Source of the DNA: Gnetum montanum
Taxonomy: Eukaryota > Streptophyta > Gnetopsida > Gnetales > Gnetaceae
Direction: 5' to 3'
Assembly (NCBI GenBank): GCA_015680685.1
Contig: MNCI01002987.1
Coordinates: 2,289-49,227, forward strand
Length of the DNA: 46,939 bases
The stretch's first letter is position 1. Each line of letters begins with the position of its first letter. Below the pieces are notes generated by a model. That model made no database searches. It was not told the DNA's origin and worked only from the letters and a program-made list of their open reading frames with translations. The translations under genes were made by a program, and so were the position numbers. Positions 34,151 to 46,621 of the stretch are shown here, in pieces.

Positions 34151-35400
34151 TATCATGTCACACTTGTAGGAGTTTGGGATGGACACATTAAATCCTAGAC
34201 TGGTAAGAAGGTAAGTACCTAAAATATTTTCTTATCCTCAAGGCAATTCAAGATAGTTCCACCAACAACAACATGTTTATTATTCAAGTGGAGCTTTGTG
34301 ATAAGCATATGAGTAGTACTAGTAGTGGTAGCACTCTTAGTCATGGGGGATGCCACCACAAAGGTAGTAGTACCCTTACCAGCAACCAAATCCATATTGG
34401 TACTATGTTCAGCAACCCATTTCTCCATGTGACTCTTCCAGTCACACCACCTTCCAACATCACTACTATCCTCTTGAGTATTATCGAACTCATTCTCCAT
34501 CTCTAATGGAGGAGCTCCCACATTCATATTACCCTCCTCATCCTTCTACATATGTCCCTCCACCCTCAACCCAGTTACCACCTACTCCATCAATGTAGGA
34601 AGAAATTCCACCTCAGCTGCAACAATGCAACATAATGAGGGCTATTAACGTACAACTGGCTCTTCAACTGAGTGGTTTAGGAACTAGATCATGAAAAATA
34701 CCTTTCTTCTGAACCAACAACCCTATTAAGCCCTCACATATACTTGCAACTGGCAAACCTTGCTTCTCCATCTCCTTTTGCATCTAATTCATTCAAGCCC
34801 CCTTCAAACCAAACACCTCCCAAAGTACATACCATCATGCTAACTCAAGCAATAACTAATTGGATAACGATTGGCCACCTTCCTAGGAAAATATCTAATC
34901 CTAAAAGTCCCCTTATTTATCTTCAAATCATTGGTAATGAGCCTTGCAAGGTTCTTCTAAATTTAGGGTTTGGTGTTGATCTAATTTTCCATGAGATGTA
35001 TAAAGCTTGGAACCTACCTACACTCAAGAAGAGCAACATCTATCTCAAGTTTACTAATTAGTACATCACTATTCCCTTGGGACTAGTGCAAGATATTATG
35101 ACCATCATTTATGGGTGGTCCAAACTTGCCCATTTTTGGTGATCCAAGTGAATAATTATAAAGGGGACTTTCCAATCATCATGAGAAGGGCTTGGTTGAG
35201 CACTATTGATGCATGATTGGGCATCCAAGATCTTTTCCTCAACTCTAAAGAAAATGCATTTAGAAAGATTGAGAGGAAGAAAGTTCCATGCATCATGTAC
35301 AATGATACAGGTTGCAACTATGTGCAAAACCTATGAACCGTTAATAGTGTATCTATCAAATCATGAAGTTAGTATGATGATATATCTGAAATTCAAAGGT
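34151..35400 (+). pseudogene. Linker and protease relic, Element 2
   Basis: A Gln/Pro-rich linker leads into the protease: GNEPCKVLLNLGFGVDLIFHE (read at about 34933-34995, abridged). The catalytic motif DSG has become NLG, so the Asp itself is lost. The following YITIPLGLVQDIMTIIYGW matches the other copies. Inactive. Confidence 0.7.
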
Positions 35401-35539
35401 ACTTATATGTAGCAACCACAAAGTAGGAGGACACCCAGTGGCTAACATTTGATCCTAAGAGTAGCTCAACCCTTTGCATGGAACCTGCTAAGAGTCTATC
35501 ATGTGCCTACATGGAAGGCATGGATGAATTGAAGTAAGT

Positions 35540-37090
35540 TCATCACCAACTCTCCATTGATGAAATTGATGATACCAATTGGGAAGAGTTGGAAATTCCT
35601 AAAAATTTTAAACAAAAGCCCCTTACATTGAAAATCCTACTTTCTAGCATGGAATATGCATTCTTGAAAAATGAGAAGCTGGTAATAATCAATGAAAATC
35701 TTACTTCTGAACAAAAGGAGATGCCACTAAAAGTGGTCAATAGATGGCAAATAGCCTTTTCTTGGTCATATCCTGAACTCATAAGGATTGATCCTAGGAT
35801 ATGTCAGCATTGTATCTACACTAATTTGACCATGAAGCTAAAGAGGCAGCCACAGTGGTAGTTGAACCCAAAATTAAAGCATATTTCAAAGAGGAAATCG
35901 AACAACTCCTCAAGGCAAGGTTTATCTACCCCATTGTAGATAACAAGTGGATTAGCTCACTGGTGATAGTACCAAAGAAAGGTGGCAAGTGATGGGTTTG
36001 TATTAATTTCATGATATTGAACATGGTAACATTCAAAGATCACTTCCCATTACCATTTGTGAATTAGATGTTGGACACCATTTCTAAGCATTTCTACTTT
36101 AGCATTCTGGATGGTTATAGTGGTTATAACCAAATTCAGATTACACCAGGAGACCAAGCCAAAATAAAATTCATGATTCCTTGGGAGAATTTTACATAAT
36201 AAAAGATGTTATTTGGCCAATGCAATGCCCTGACCACATTCCAACACCTAGTCTTAGGTATTTTTTAGCAACAGATCAATGGTAGGATGGAACTCTTCAT
36301 AGATGACTTCTCCGCCTATGGGGCTACATTTGAGCAAGTCCTAGACCATCTTGAGCAAATGCTAAAAAGATGTGTGAAGAAAAATCTTCAACTCAATTGG
36401 TAGAAGAGCCATTTTCTGGTCTAGGAGGGCATTGTACTAGGGCACAAAATCTCACAAGCAAGGATTGATGTAGACCCTAAAAATATTAGTATCATCTAAG
36501 GGATTTCCCATCAACCAAGAATTGTAAAATATGTTTGGTCATTCCTTGACACACTAGTTACTATCAAAGATTCATGGAGAATTTCTCTAAGATCCCAAAA
36601 CCATTGGTTGAGGTAACAAAGAAAGATGCTTCATTTATTTGGACCAAGAAATGTGAAAATGCAATCCAATAGCTGAAGAAGAAACTAGTAGAAACTCTAA
36701 TTCTATTAGCACCAGATTGATCTAGACCATTCCATGTCATAACGGATGCATCAAATTATGCCTTGGAGATTGCGCTTACATAGTTGGATGATCAGATATG
36801 TCCTTATTACATCCACTACATAAGTCAAAGCATTGTGTGTGCATAGCTAAACTACACCACCATAGAAAAAGAATTAATGGCAGTGGTGTTTGCCTTAAAG
36901 AAATTCAGGCACTATGTGCTTGGATACAAGGTGTTCATGCACATGGACAATAGTGCAATTTGCTTCCTGATGAATAATCCAATGATGAGCCCCTATCTCA
37001 TATGATGGTTGGTGATCTTACATGAATTTAATCTTACGATGATAGATCAAAAGGGAACTAAGAATGTGGTCACTGACTACTTGTCTTAGT
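35540..37090 (+). pseudogene. Reverse transcriptase and RNase H relic, Element 2
   Basis: This copy keeps the pre-RT block best (35589-35861): LLSSMEYAFLKNEKLVII, then IRIDPRICQHCIY and KRQPQW, the Athila/Tat signature. RT follows with EIEQLLKARFIYPI and SLVIVPKK, and ELFIDDFSAYG (Asp-Asp 36302-36307). RNase H starts near ITDASNYALE (36740) and includes YTTIEKELMAVVFALKKF (about 36853-36907). The rest has several stops. Confidence 0.8.
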
Positions 37091-37239
37091 TGAGATGGGA
37101 TAAGAAAGAGGAGGAAAGGCCATTGTATGATTAGTTTCCTAATGAAATTCTCTTTTCCAAGGCTATAGCTAAGTAATTTCCCATTGAGCCTAAATGGTAC
37201 AATGGCATTCTCACCTATCTTCTCACTTAAGATAAGCCA

Positions 37240-38562
37240 CAAGAGCTAGACCACATGAAGAAACAATAGTTTCTTCACAAGGTGAAACACTTCATGGAGA
37301 TCAATGGGCATCTCTACAAGGTGTGTGCTGATGGCCTAGTTCATTGGTGTGTCCTTGATGTTGATCAACTACACATTCTCCAAGACACTCATGAGGGTTC
37401 TTGTGGGGGCCACTATATATGATGATGCATGGTCATTAAGATCCTGATGGTAGGATATTACTGGCCATTACTTTTAGGGATTCTCACTAATTTATCAGCT
37501 CATGTGAACATTGCCAACATGATGGTGGAATGACCACTTGTATGGAGGATCCTTAGCAGTGGATCCAACAACTGGAGTCCTTCAACATCTAAGGCATTAA
37601 CTTCATGGGTCCCATCAAGACCATGTCAATTGGAAAGGCATGCATCATAGTCATTTTCAACTATTGTACAAAATGGGTAGAAGTAATAGTCATCTTTGAC
37701 TACACATCTTCTACTATTGCTCAGTTTGTACAAAAAAAATGTTGTAAATAGCTTTGGTATGGCATGTGCATTGATTTCTAATAATAAAATCCACTTTACA
37801 AGCACTACCTTTCAGAAGCTCATGCAATTCTTGGGGGTTGAGCATAAATTAACAACACCTTATCATCCCCAAGCCAACGGTCAGGCTAAGGATACAAATA
37901 GGGAAATCACTAAGATCTTAATGAGAATAAATTGCAAATATAGGAGATACTAGAGCATGAAACTCAATGATGCCATCTAGGCCTACCACTTTATCTAGAA
38001 ACTTCCTTTATGTTACTCTTCCTATGAGCTAATGTATGGAAAATTACCAATTCTTCCTATTCAATCCAAGCTTTGTACACTTTCAATAGCCTATGTCCTT
38101 GACCTTGACTGAAGTCTAGCACAAAAAGAAATATTAATGAATCTCAACCTACTAGATGAAAATTTATTAGTGGCCCTATCATTTAATGAGTTTCACAAGG
38201 CATTTAACAAAAAAAATCCATGAACTTAGCATTAGCAAAGTCAAATTTTAACTAGGAGAGAAGGTCCTATACTATAACCCCACACATGTGCCACAACAAA
38301 CCAAGTTCCAAACACTATGAAAAGGCCTTTATATTATTTTTGAAACCTTTCCTTGTGAGACCATGTTGATCTACAAACCTAAGAGCCCAAATAAGAAACA
38401 ACTAGTCAACATGCAACAAATTAAACCTTTCCATGAGTATAAGGAAGCCAGTGATCACAACACCTCCTTGGATGGACAACCACACTCAAATTTTCAAATC
38501 TCCTCCTTTCAACTTAGTCATGGGGAAGATGGCATCGATGCTAATCATATAAATGGCTCCTA
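37240..38562 (+). pseudogene. Integrase relic, Element 2
   Basis: The zinc-binding His/Cys region lies at about 37390-37520. The core shows INFMGPI where Element 1 has IDFMGPI (first Asp changed to Asn), LISNNKIHF (second Asp changed to Asn, codon 37780-37782), and HPQANGQAKDTNREI (Glu changed to Lys). All three catalytic acids are therefore lost. The C-terminal part ends at the TAA near 38562 after KPFHEYKEASDHNTSLDG and FQLSHGEDGIDANHINGS, which defines the end of pol for the family. Confidence 0.8.
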
Positions 38563-39703
38563 ATTATTTTCTATTTTTTGTTTTACACATTTTTTTTACA
38601 TTGTTATTTTTACATCCTTTTTTCCTTTATACTTTTTACTATTTTACATCATTTTTATTGTTTTGCAACATTGTTAATATGTTTTATTCTTCTTGACTAT
38701 TTTACAATTTCTTATATATATATTTTTTATTTTGGTATGATTTTCATATTATGTTCTAATACTAACATGCCTTATTGCCAACAGGGTATAGTGCAGTTTA
38801 CTTCATGTGGGCATGTGCTATCTAGTTACTTGATTGTTAGTGTCTAGATTCTAGCTTTCAATTTTGTTATTGATCATTAAGACATGGTTTCTTTTTTATG
38901 AAATAGGCAGTGAGTTCATGTCATCCACCCATCCACAAACTCTATGGTATTTCTAATTTTGGAAGTATGAGGTCACATTCCATAACAAAGCTTTAACAAA
39001 CCTGTGACCTTGGAAGTTTCTAGACTTGAAAAGGATTCAAGGGCTTGAATAAGGTGTGACTCTAAGGGGACTCAATACTCTTTATACCATTCTACTTACT
39101 TGGATGCATGAGTGTTTTCATGGATTTCTTACCGTTCCATCTTGACCAATAATAAGAAGTTGAACAAGTCTTTACATGGTGTGGTTCCCACCAAAAAAAT
39201 GATGGGAATTCAAAGCACACCCCTTAGATAAAATACCAAGATATAAGCATTGGTTATGGGACTCAAAAGCTATGTTACTCAGGCCTAAAGGTTCCCTCTA
39301 ACTAAGGCCCTTTCTCACTTTCTGCTTCTCTTTTCTCCTCCATAAGGAATGGTGTTTGATTTATGGGAGCACTCTTATGTCTCAAGGGGATGGACCAGTC
39401 TTAAAGTGATGATGTCAAGTCACTGAGCATGGTTGGTTTTGTTGTAAACTAAGGATGGATTTCATTAGGTCATTTAACCATAAAATTTGTGAATGACTTC
39501 ATGTGACATTAATCTAGAACTCCATTTCACTTTTTTTCTCTCATCTATCTATGCTTTCCATGCCTCACCTCATTATCAATGTTCATGCCCTTGTTTGATG
39601 TCTTGATTTGATGTGTCAAAGTTCTTAGGTAGTTTCTTCTGGGTTTTTTACTTGATTAATCACATTGTTTCATCTGCTTTGACATTTCTTAACATCGAAG
39701 CAT
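38563..39703 (+). other. 3' non-coding region of Element 2
   Basis: It starts T-rich, then matches Element 1 at 18500-19650. No reading frame is conserved. It passes into the LTR without the extra ORF seen in Element 1 and without a clear polypurine tract. Confidence 0.6.
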
Positions 39704-40502
39704 TGATGTCAAGTATCCAACATTAGTACCCAAATGCAACATTGAGTATCCAATGTTGAGGGGTATACATTGGCCTATAAATATAGTGCCTAGGCTCTTG
39801 ATGTGGGAGGAGATTTTGTTAGTTTTTAGTCAAAGTAGTGAAGCTCTTATAGTTTATTTTCCTTAGAGTTAGAATATTTTCTAAGTGGCTGTAGAAGAAG
39901 TCTAAGTGTATATGATTCTTTTTTCAAACATTGATGTACCTGAGCATAGTAGTGTGATGGGAATAAAAACGAAATTTTTTGACAATCCTTGCAGCACTAA
40001 GAATAGGTTAACGGTTTCTTTAATGCACTTTACTTTAATGCATTTAAATTGAGCAATCTATTCTCAGTTGTTAATAAACACAAGCATGACCACTTTGAAC
40101 ATACATATAGTACTTGGCAACCAAGCAATGCTTAATGTTTGATAGCCCAACAACACTATATGTGTTCAGGATGTGTCTAGGAAAGTGGGGTAGTTACTTG
40201 TGTTAGGCTAGTTAGGTAGTAAATAAATTAGAACTTAAATTACTCTACCCTTCACTCTTTTTGTAGGAGATTAAACTTCTAAAACATAAAATCAGAAAAA
40301 ATCATGTACCTTAGTTACACTTAAACCATACACTTGAGCCTCACAAGTGTAGTTGGAAAGACAATGAATGTTCTTAATGCCCATTTCACTTCCTAGAAGA
40401 ACTAATGCACTAAAAAACTATAGGTCCATAGAATTTAATTGGATCATGTGTGAATGCTTGTGATTCATATGGTTGGACATAGGAGTACCTCACCACTCAT
40501 CA
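39704..40502 (+). repeat. Shared LTR between Elements 2 and 3
   Basis: It starts at about TGATGTCAAGTATCC and ends CACTCATCA at 40502. It has CAACATTG/CAATGTTG palindromes, TATAAATA, an AATAAAAACG word and the family blocks downstream. It lies at the 3' end of Element 2 and is followed one base later by the primer site of Element 3, so it serves both. Confidence 0.75.
39776..39783 (+). promoter_or_regulatory. LTR TATA box (shared LTR)
   Basis: TATAAATA preceded by TTGGCC, as in the LTR at 31411. Confidence 0.7.
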
Positions 40503-40503
40503 T

Positions 40504-40521
40504 TGGTGCCATTGCTAGGGA
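40504..40521 (+). promoter_or_regulatory. Primer-binding site of Element 3
   Basis: TGGTGCCATTGCTAGGGA differs from TGGCGCCGTTGCCGGGGA at four bases, all of them transitions inside CpG dinucleotides. It is the best copy of the three. Confidence 0.85.
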
Positions 40522-40663
40522 CCTTTTGGTTGTTTTGTGCACTATTTAGGACCTAGTAAAATGTACTTAAATCATTGGAATGAACCTTAGAGTCATATCA
40601 TATCTTAAGATTACTACAACAATATTTAGAAGCAAACTATGATTTTTATTTTTCTAACATAAA

Positions 40664-42560
40664 ATATCTTCTTCTCAATTGAGTAATTCTTCACCCAAAT
40701 CTGATAGAGCTTATTAGCCAGTGCCTCAATAATATTAAATTGTATATGCTCATCCTGATGAGTATGTACCAAATTTCACCTTCATCCTATATTAGGATGA
40801 ACAACTATGGTGACATGACATGGAGAGCAACATTATATTACTATCTAATCGATCCATTCTTCAAATGCTTCAAAAAATGCTTATACAATCAGGTCTCTAG
40901 GAACATCATACTACTTATATTGTGCAAGATACTAACACCAGAGATTATCATCCCACTGAAGCACAACATCTAAGGGATCGAAAGCTAGAACAATGCAATG
41001 AATTTGTGAAGGGAAAAGGAATTAATTATTCTCCATTCTTGCTATACAAAAATATGATTGGAAAACCCTTCTCTGGAGATTTTCCATTTAGTGAAGTTCC
41101 TCTCTTTGACTTTGGTGAAAGAGGTCAAAACTAGAACTTGCAGTCCATAGTGCACAATCCCAATTCTAGTAAGAATGGATCTAATGACAAAGAAGGATCC
41201 AGAGGGGTAAGTTAAGGTAGGGATGCTGACAAAAAATAAGATCATGATCATGGTTGCGATCATTGAAGAAGTGGTAGCAAGCATCATGATGGTACTAGTC
41301 CTCCTTCCTCTTCCTCTTCACCATCATCATCTTCTTCTTCTGGCTTTGACCATGATCATAGAAGGTGAGACTATGATGGAGGTGACCAAAATGACTGATG
41401 GGCCCAAAATGATCAAAGAGACCTTTGGGAAAGGCAAGATCAAGGATGAAAACATTCAAGAGAAGCACATCACCATGAATGAAGGGGTAGTAAAGGGCAT
41501 CGTAGGCACTATGATCAAGGCCTCGATGAGCCTTTTCTTGCTACTTGAAGTATGCTTAATATTGCAAAGGTAGTACAAATTCCAACAAGACATGTAAAGG
41601 ATAGTCGGATCAAAAGGCTAGACATAAACAATATTCCTCGATTCAAAAGGGGATATAACTTTGATCTATAGAACCATCTCCAAGATTTTCAAGATGCATG
41701 TACCTTGCAAAACATAGAGAATGGAGTGGCAAAAACTTAAGTTGTTCCCAAGGATAGTCAATAAAGAATTAGAGAATTGGTACCAGTCGTTAGAGCCAAA
41801 ATCTATCAGACGATGGAGTACCATACATGAATTGTTTAATGATAAATATCAAACATACTCCAGAGTGTCCAACTTGGGAAGGTAAATCCAAGGATGGAAA
41901 CAAGGAACACACAGACCTTTGGATGTTGCCATTAGCTGATACTCTTCCTTAATGTACAAATGTCTTGGCCATGGTTATTCTCAACTAGATCAACTTCGCC
42001 ATATAGTAGATGGGCTTCAATAAGAAATGAGGAGAACCCTTAGTGTCTTTACCTAGGGGAAACTATTAGAATTAAGTGTCTGTTAGATACAAAGATTAAT
42101 CAAGCAGGTAGCTAAAGAGGAGGATGAATTAAGAAAAAGAGAAAGTACATAAGAATATAACTATGATCCTTCCATTTGTATGAGGGAAGCTCAATTCTAT
42201 GACAATGAGAACAATTCACATCTGATTTGGTGGTGAATAGGAAAAACTTTCCACTCAAAAAATTTTAATTTGAAATTACAACCAATGTTGATTAGTTATG
42301 GGACTCCATGGATAGCAGATTTCAAGCTATCCTAGAAATTGCTGAAGAGTCCAAAGAATAAGGTAGTGATCATGAGCGTAGGAAGCACAAGAAAGTTGAA
42401 CGTGCTTATCAAAAAGGTAAAGGCAAGATTACTATAATATAAGAAGTTGCATAAAGTGAATCAAATGATGATGGTGGATGTGACATCTACCAATATGTAC
42501 ATCCTATGGGATGTTACCCCATTGTGTCACACTTACAAGAGTCTGAAGTGTATGCTTTAA
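40664..42560 (+). pseudogene. gag relic, Element 3 (start codon lost)
   Basis: The position matching the ATG of Elements 1 and 2 reads ATA (40664-40666). The N-terminal segment is recognisable (YAHPDEYVPNFTFIL), as is the core near 41620-41880 (NNIPRF; NWYQSLEPKSIRRWS; LFNDKYQTYS). Stops and frameshifts are frequent. Confidence 0.7.
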
Positions 42561-43760
42561 ATTCATGACTAACACAAAGGTAAACATCTAGAAGATTACC
42601 TTATCCTCAAGGTAATTTTAGGTAGTTCCACCAAAAACAACAATATTATCTAAGTGGAGCTCCATCGAAACCATATGAGTAATATTAGTAGTGGCAGCAA
42701 CCACCATCATGGGCACTAGCACCACCAAAGTAGTAATACCCTTATCAATAGCCTGATTCATGTGGTTACTACGTTCAGCAACCCCTATCTCCACGTGACT
42801 TCTTTAGTCACATCTCTACTTTCCAACCTCACTAGCATCCTTCTAATTATTATCAAACTTATTCTCCACATGAAAGAAGGGATACCACCTCTTACCCCTA
42901 TCTCCCTCCTATCCTTGCACATGTTCCTCCTCTACCTGCACAACTACCACCTACTCCACCTATGTAGAGTGAACTACCAACTCAACTGCAACAATGAAAT
43001 GCTACTAGGACTATTAATCTACAATCAAATTATTAACCAAGTGGGTTGAATGCTCAATCAAATAAAAGACCTTTTTTTCAACCTCACAGTCCACCTAAGC
43101 CCTCAAATACACTCGTGGTTGACCACCATGCCCTTGCATCATCCTCTATATCAAATACCTTTGAGTCTCCTTCAAATCAAAATCTGCCTAGGATCCATAC
43201 CATCATGCTTACTCATACTATATCTAATTGGATCCATGGTGAAATCCTTCCTAGAAAATTAGCCAATCCTGGAAGTCCTCTAATTTATTTGCAAATTGTT
43301 GGGAATGAACCATGCAAGGCTCTTCTTGATTCAGGTTTTGGTGTCAATTTAATTTCTCATGAGATGTACACTACATGGAACCTACCTCCTCTTAAGAAGA
43401 GCAATATTAGATAAGAATTGGTAAACCAGTCCATCACTATTCCATTAGAACTAGTGGAAGACATTATAACCACTATCTCTGGGTGGTCTTATCCTACTGA
43501 TTTTCTAGTGATCAAGGTGAAGAATTACAAAGGGGATTTTATAGTCATCATGGAAAGAGCATGGCTTAGCACCATTGATGCAAGAATGGGCATTAGAGAT
43601 CTTTCCCTAGAAATATATAAAGAAAATGCATTCGGAAAGATTGAGAAGAAGAGAGATCCATGCATCATGTATAGCGATATAGGGTGCAATTGTGTGTAGA
43701 ACCATTGGGCTATAAAGCAAGCATCTATCTCTACATGCAAGTAGTGTGCACTATAAGTAG
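42561..43760 (+). pseudogene. Linker and protease relic, Element 3
   Basis: After a Gln/Pro-rich linker the frame at 43046-43414 gives IVGNEPCKALLDSGFGV and NLISHEMYTTWNLPPLKK. The catalytic DSG (about 43328-43336) is intact in this copy only. The next frame (43418-43699) has LVEDIITTISGWSYPTDFL and IMERAWLSTIDARMGIRDLS. The stop between them breaks the polyprotein. Confidence 0.8.
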
Positions 43761-43929
43761 AAATCCAAAGGTGTCTGTATGCCGTAGCCACAAAATAGGA
43801 GGGAACCTAGTGGCTAACTGCTGATTTTAAAAGTAGCATACTTTGCATGGAACTGATTGAGAGCCTAACATGTACATATGTCACAAGAATGGATGAAGTA
43901 GACCAAGTTCATCACTAGCTCTTTGATTA

Positions 43930-45480
43930 TACAAATGATGATACTCACTAGGGAGAGTTGGAAATTCCTAAAATTTCAAGTAAGAGCCCCTTGAACTAAA
44001 AATGCTATTGGCCAAAATGGAATATGTGTTTTTGAAAAATGAAAAATAGATCATAATTAATGAAAATCTTTCTTCAAAGCAAAAAATGATTTTATTGAAG
44101 GTAATTGAAAAATGTTCAGCAACATTTGCTTGGTCATATCTTAAACTCATAGAAATTGATCCTAGGATATGCCAACATTGCATCTATACTGATCTGGCCA
44201 TGAAGCCAAAACAATAATCATCAGGACGATTGAATCCCAAACTAAAGCAAATCTTCAAGAAGGAAATCGAACAACTCCTCAAGGCTAGGTTCATTTATCC
44301 CATTGCAAATAGTGAGTGGGTTAGTCCACTCATGATTGTGCCAAAGAAAGGAGGTAAGTGGTGGGTCTGTATCAATTTTTGGTTGCTAAATATGGCAACA
44401 TACAAGGACTATTTTCCATTGTTATTTGTTGACTAGGTGCTAAACAAAATATCTAGGCATTGCTGCTACAATTTCCTAGATGGTTATAGTGGCTATAACC
44501 AAATTCAAATTGCACCAAAAGACTAAGCAAGACAACATTCATAAGTCCTTGGGGGATTTTTACATATTGAAAGATGTCATTTGGTCTATGAAATGCTCCT
44601 ACTACATTTCAATGCCTATTTTTGAACATTTTTCAATAGTAGATCAGTAGTGGTGTTGAGGTCTTCATGGATGACTTCTCCACTTATGGAGCTACATTTG
44701 AACAAGCCCTAGACCACCTTGAGCAACTACTAAAATGATGTGTTGAAACCAACTTGTGGCTCAATTGGTAAAAAAAAGTCACCTAATGGTCCAAGAAGGC
44801 ATTGTATTGGGGCATAGAATATCACAAGAATTGAGGTAGACCCTGAAAGAATAAGGATCATCCAAGGAATAACCCACCAACTAGAAACTATCAAAGATGT
44901 TCAATCATTCCTTGAACATACTAGCTACTACCGATGATTCATAGAAAATTTTTCTATGATTGAAAAATCATTAATGAAGCTAACAAAGAAAGATGCTCCC
45001 TTTGTTTGGACTATGAACTGTGAAAAAGCATTCCAACAGCTGAAAGAGAAACTTGGAAAAAATCCAATCCTACAAGCACTTGATTGGTCTAGGCCATTTC
45101 ATATCATGACAAATGCATCAAATTATGCCTTGGGAGTCATGCTTACATAGTTAGATAACAAGAAACATCCATCCTACATCCACTATGCTAGCCAAAGCAT
45201 TATGGGTGCATAACTAAACTACACAACTACAAAAAAAGAGTTGATGGCAATGGTGTTTGCTCTAGAAAATTTTAAGCATTATGTGGTTGAATATGAGGTG
45301 TTTGTGCACATACATCATGGTGCCATCTGCTTCCTAATGAACAAGCCAATGGTGAGCCCCCATGTCATACGATGGCTAGTGATCTTCTAGGAATTTGATC
45401 TTACAATAGTAGATCAAAAGGACATTGAGAATGTGATCGGTAGTCACTTGTCTCAGTTGTTATGAGACAAAAAAGAGGAA
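43930..45480 (+). pseudogene. Reverse transcriptase and RNase H relic, Element 3
   Basis: The pre-RT block is partly kept (EYVFLKNEK; IEIDPRICQHCIY). RT: EIEQLLKARFIYPI, WVSPLMIVPKKGGKWWVCI, LNMATYKDYFP, EVFMDDFSTYGA (Asp-Asp 44670-44675), then the LGHRISQ thumb region. The frame at 44956-45150 covers the connection and the RNase H start, where the expected TDASNYA reads TNASNYA (Asp changed to Asn). It ends near 45480. Confidence 0.8.
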
Positions 45481-45639
45481 GAAAATTCATTATTTGATAT
45501 GTTTCCTGATGAACTCCTCTTTGTTGGGGCTATAACTAAACAATTTCCTAATGAGTCTAAATGGTATGATGACATTCTCACCTATCTTATTACTCAAGAG
45601 ATGCCATAGGGGTCAGACCACTAGAAGAAATAGCAGTTT

Positions 45640-46621
45640 CTTCATGAGGTAAAACACTTCATGGAGATCAACAAACACTTCTACAAGGTGTGGGTCGATG
45701 GCCTAGGTCATTGGTTTGTCCTTGACGTTGATCAACTGTGATTCTCATGAAGGTCCTTATGGAGGACACTATGCTAGGAGATGCACAGCCATTAAAATCC
45801 TAATGGTAGGGTACTATTAGCCAGCAATCTTCAAGGATGCTCACCATTACATCCACTGCTGTGAATAATACCAACGAGATGGTAGAATGACTACTCAAAT
45901 GAAGGAGCCTCAACAATGGATTCAACCACTAAAATTCTTCGACATCTGGCACATTGATTTTATCAGTCACATCATGCCCATGTCAAATGAAAAGTGTACA
46001 TCCTAGTCATTATTAACTATTGTACAAAACGGGCAGAAGTAGCAACCATCATCGACTATACATCTTCTACTATTGCTTAGTTTGTACAACAAAATGTTGT
46101 AAATAGATTTGGTGTGCCACATGCATTAATTTCTAATAATGGAACTCACTTGACAAGAACTACTTTTCAGAAGCTCATGCAACACTTGGGGGTTGAACAT
46201 AAACTCACAAAACCCTACCATCCCCAAGTTAATGGTCAAGCTGAGGTTACCAATAGGGAAATCACAAGGATTCTAATAAGAACTATTAACAAGTATAGGA
46301 AAGACTAGAGCACAAAACTCAACGATGCCCTTTGGGCCTACTACTCAACATGGAAACTTTCTATAAGCTATTCTCCCTGTGAGCTTCTATATGGAAAATT
46401 ACCAACACTTACTATAAACTCCTAACTTTGTACACTTTCAACAGCTTGTAACCTTGACCTTGACTTGAGTCTAGGATAAAAAGAAAAACTAATGAATCTC
46501 AACCTGCTAGAAAAAAAACAATTGGTAGCCCTATCATCTAATAAGTTACACAAGGCCTATAATAAAAAGTGTCATGACATTAGAATCAGAAAAGTCAAAT
46601 TTCAACCAAAAGATAAGGTTT
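45640..46621 (+). pseudogene. Integrase relic, Element 3 (cut by insertion)
   Basis: The zinc region (His at about 45749 and 45770; Cys at about 45861 and 45864) and the core are readable: HIDFIS (first Asp), LISNNGTHL (second Asp changed to Asn, codon 46135-46137) and VNGQAEVTNREI (Glu retained, 46243-46245). Coding similarity stops at KVKFQPKDKV, where Elements 1 and 2 continue for about 240 more bases. The next base starts an antisense LTR. Confidence 0.85.

Larger units (their letters stand above)
31411..40502 (+). mobile_element. Element 2: Athila/Tat-type Ty3/gypsy retrotransposon
   Basis: Same family as Element 1: LTR, primer site, gag, protease, RT/RNase H, integrase, 3' region, LTR. 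It lacks the extra ORF and is about 9.1 kb. Its right LTR is directly followed by the primer site of Element 3, so the two elements share that LTR. The left LTR abuts the kinase relic. Confidence 0.8.
39704..46621 (+). mobile_element. Element 3: Athila/Tat-type Ty3/gypsy, interrupted
   Basis: LTR (shared), primer site, gag, protease, RT/RNase H and integrase of the same family. It is the best preserved of the three in protease and in the integrase end. It breaks off at 46621, within integrase coding sequence, where an antisense LTR begins. Its 3' part would lie beyond the window. Confidence 0.8.

Noticed and set aside
41223-41573. Plus-strand 116-residue ORF rich in Met and Leu
   Set aside because: It lies inside the gag relic of Element 3 in the wrong frame relative to the gag alignment.
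46114-46308. Open stretches within the gypsy integrases that could be read as small genes
   Set aside because: They align colinearly with integrase in all three elements and are fragments between stops, not separate genes.
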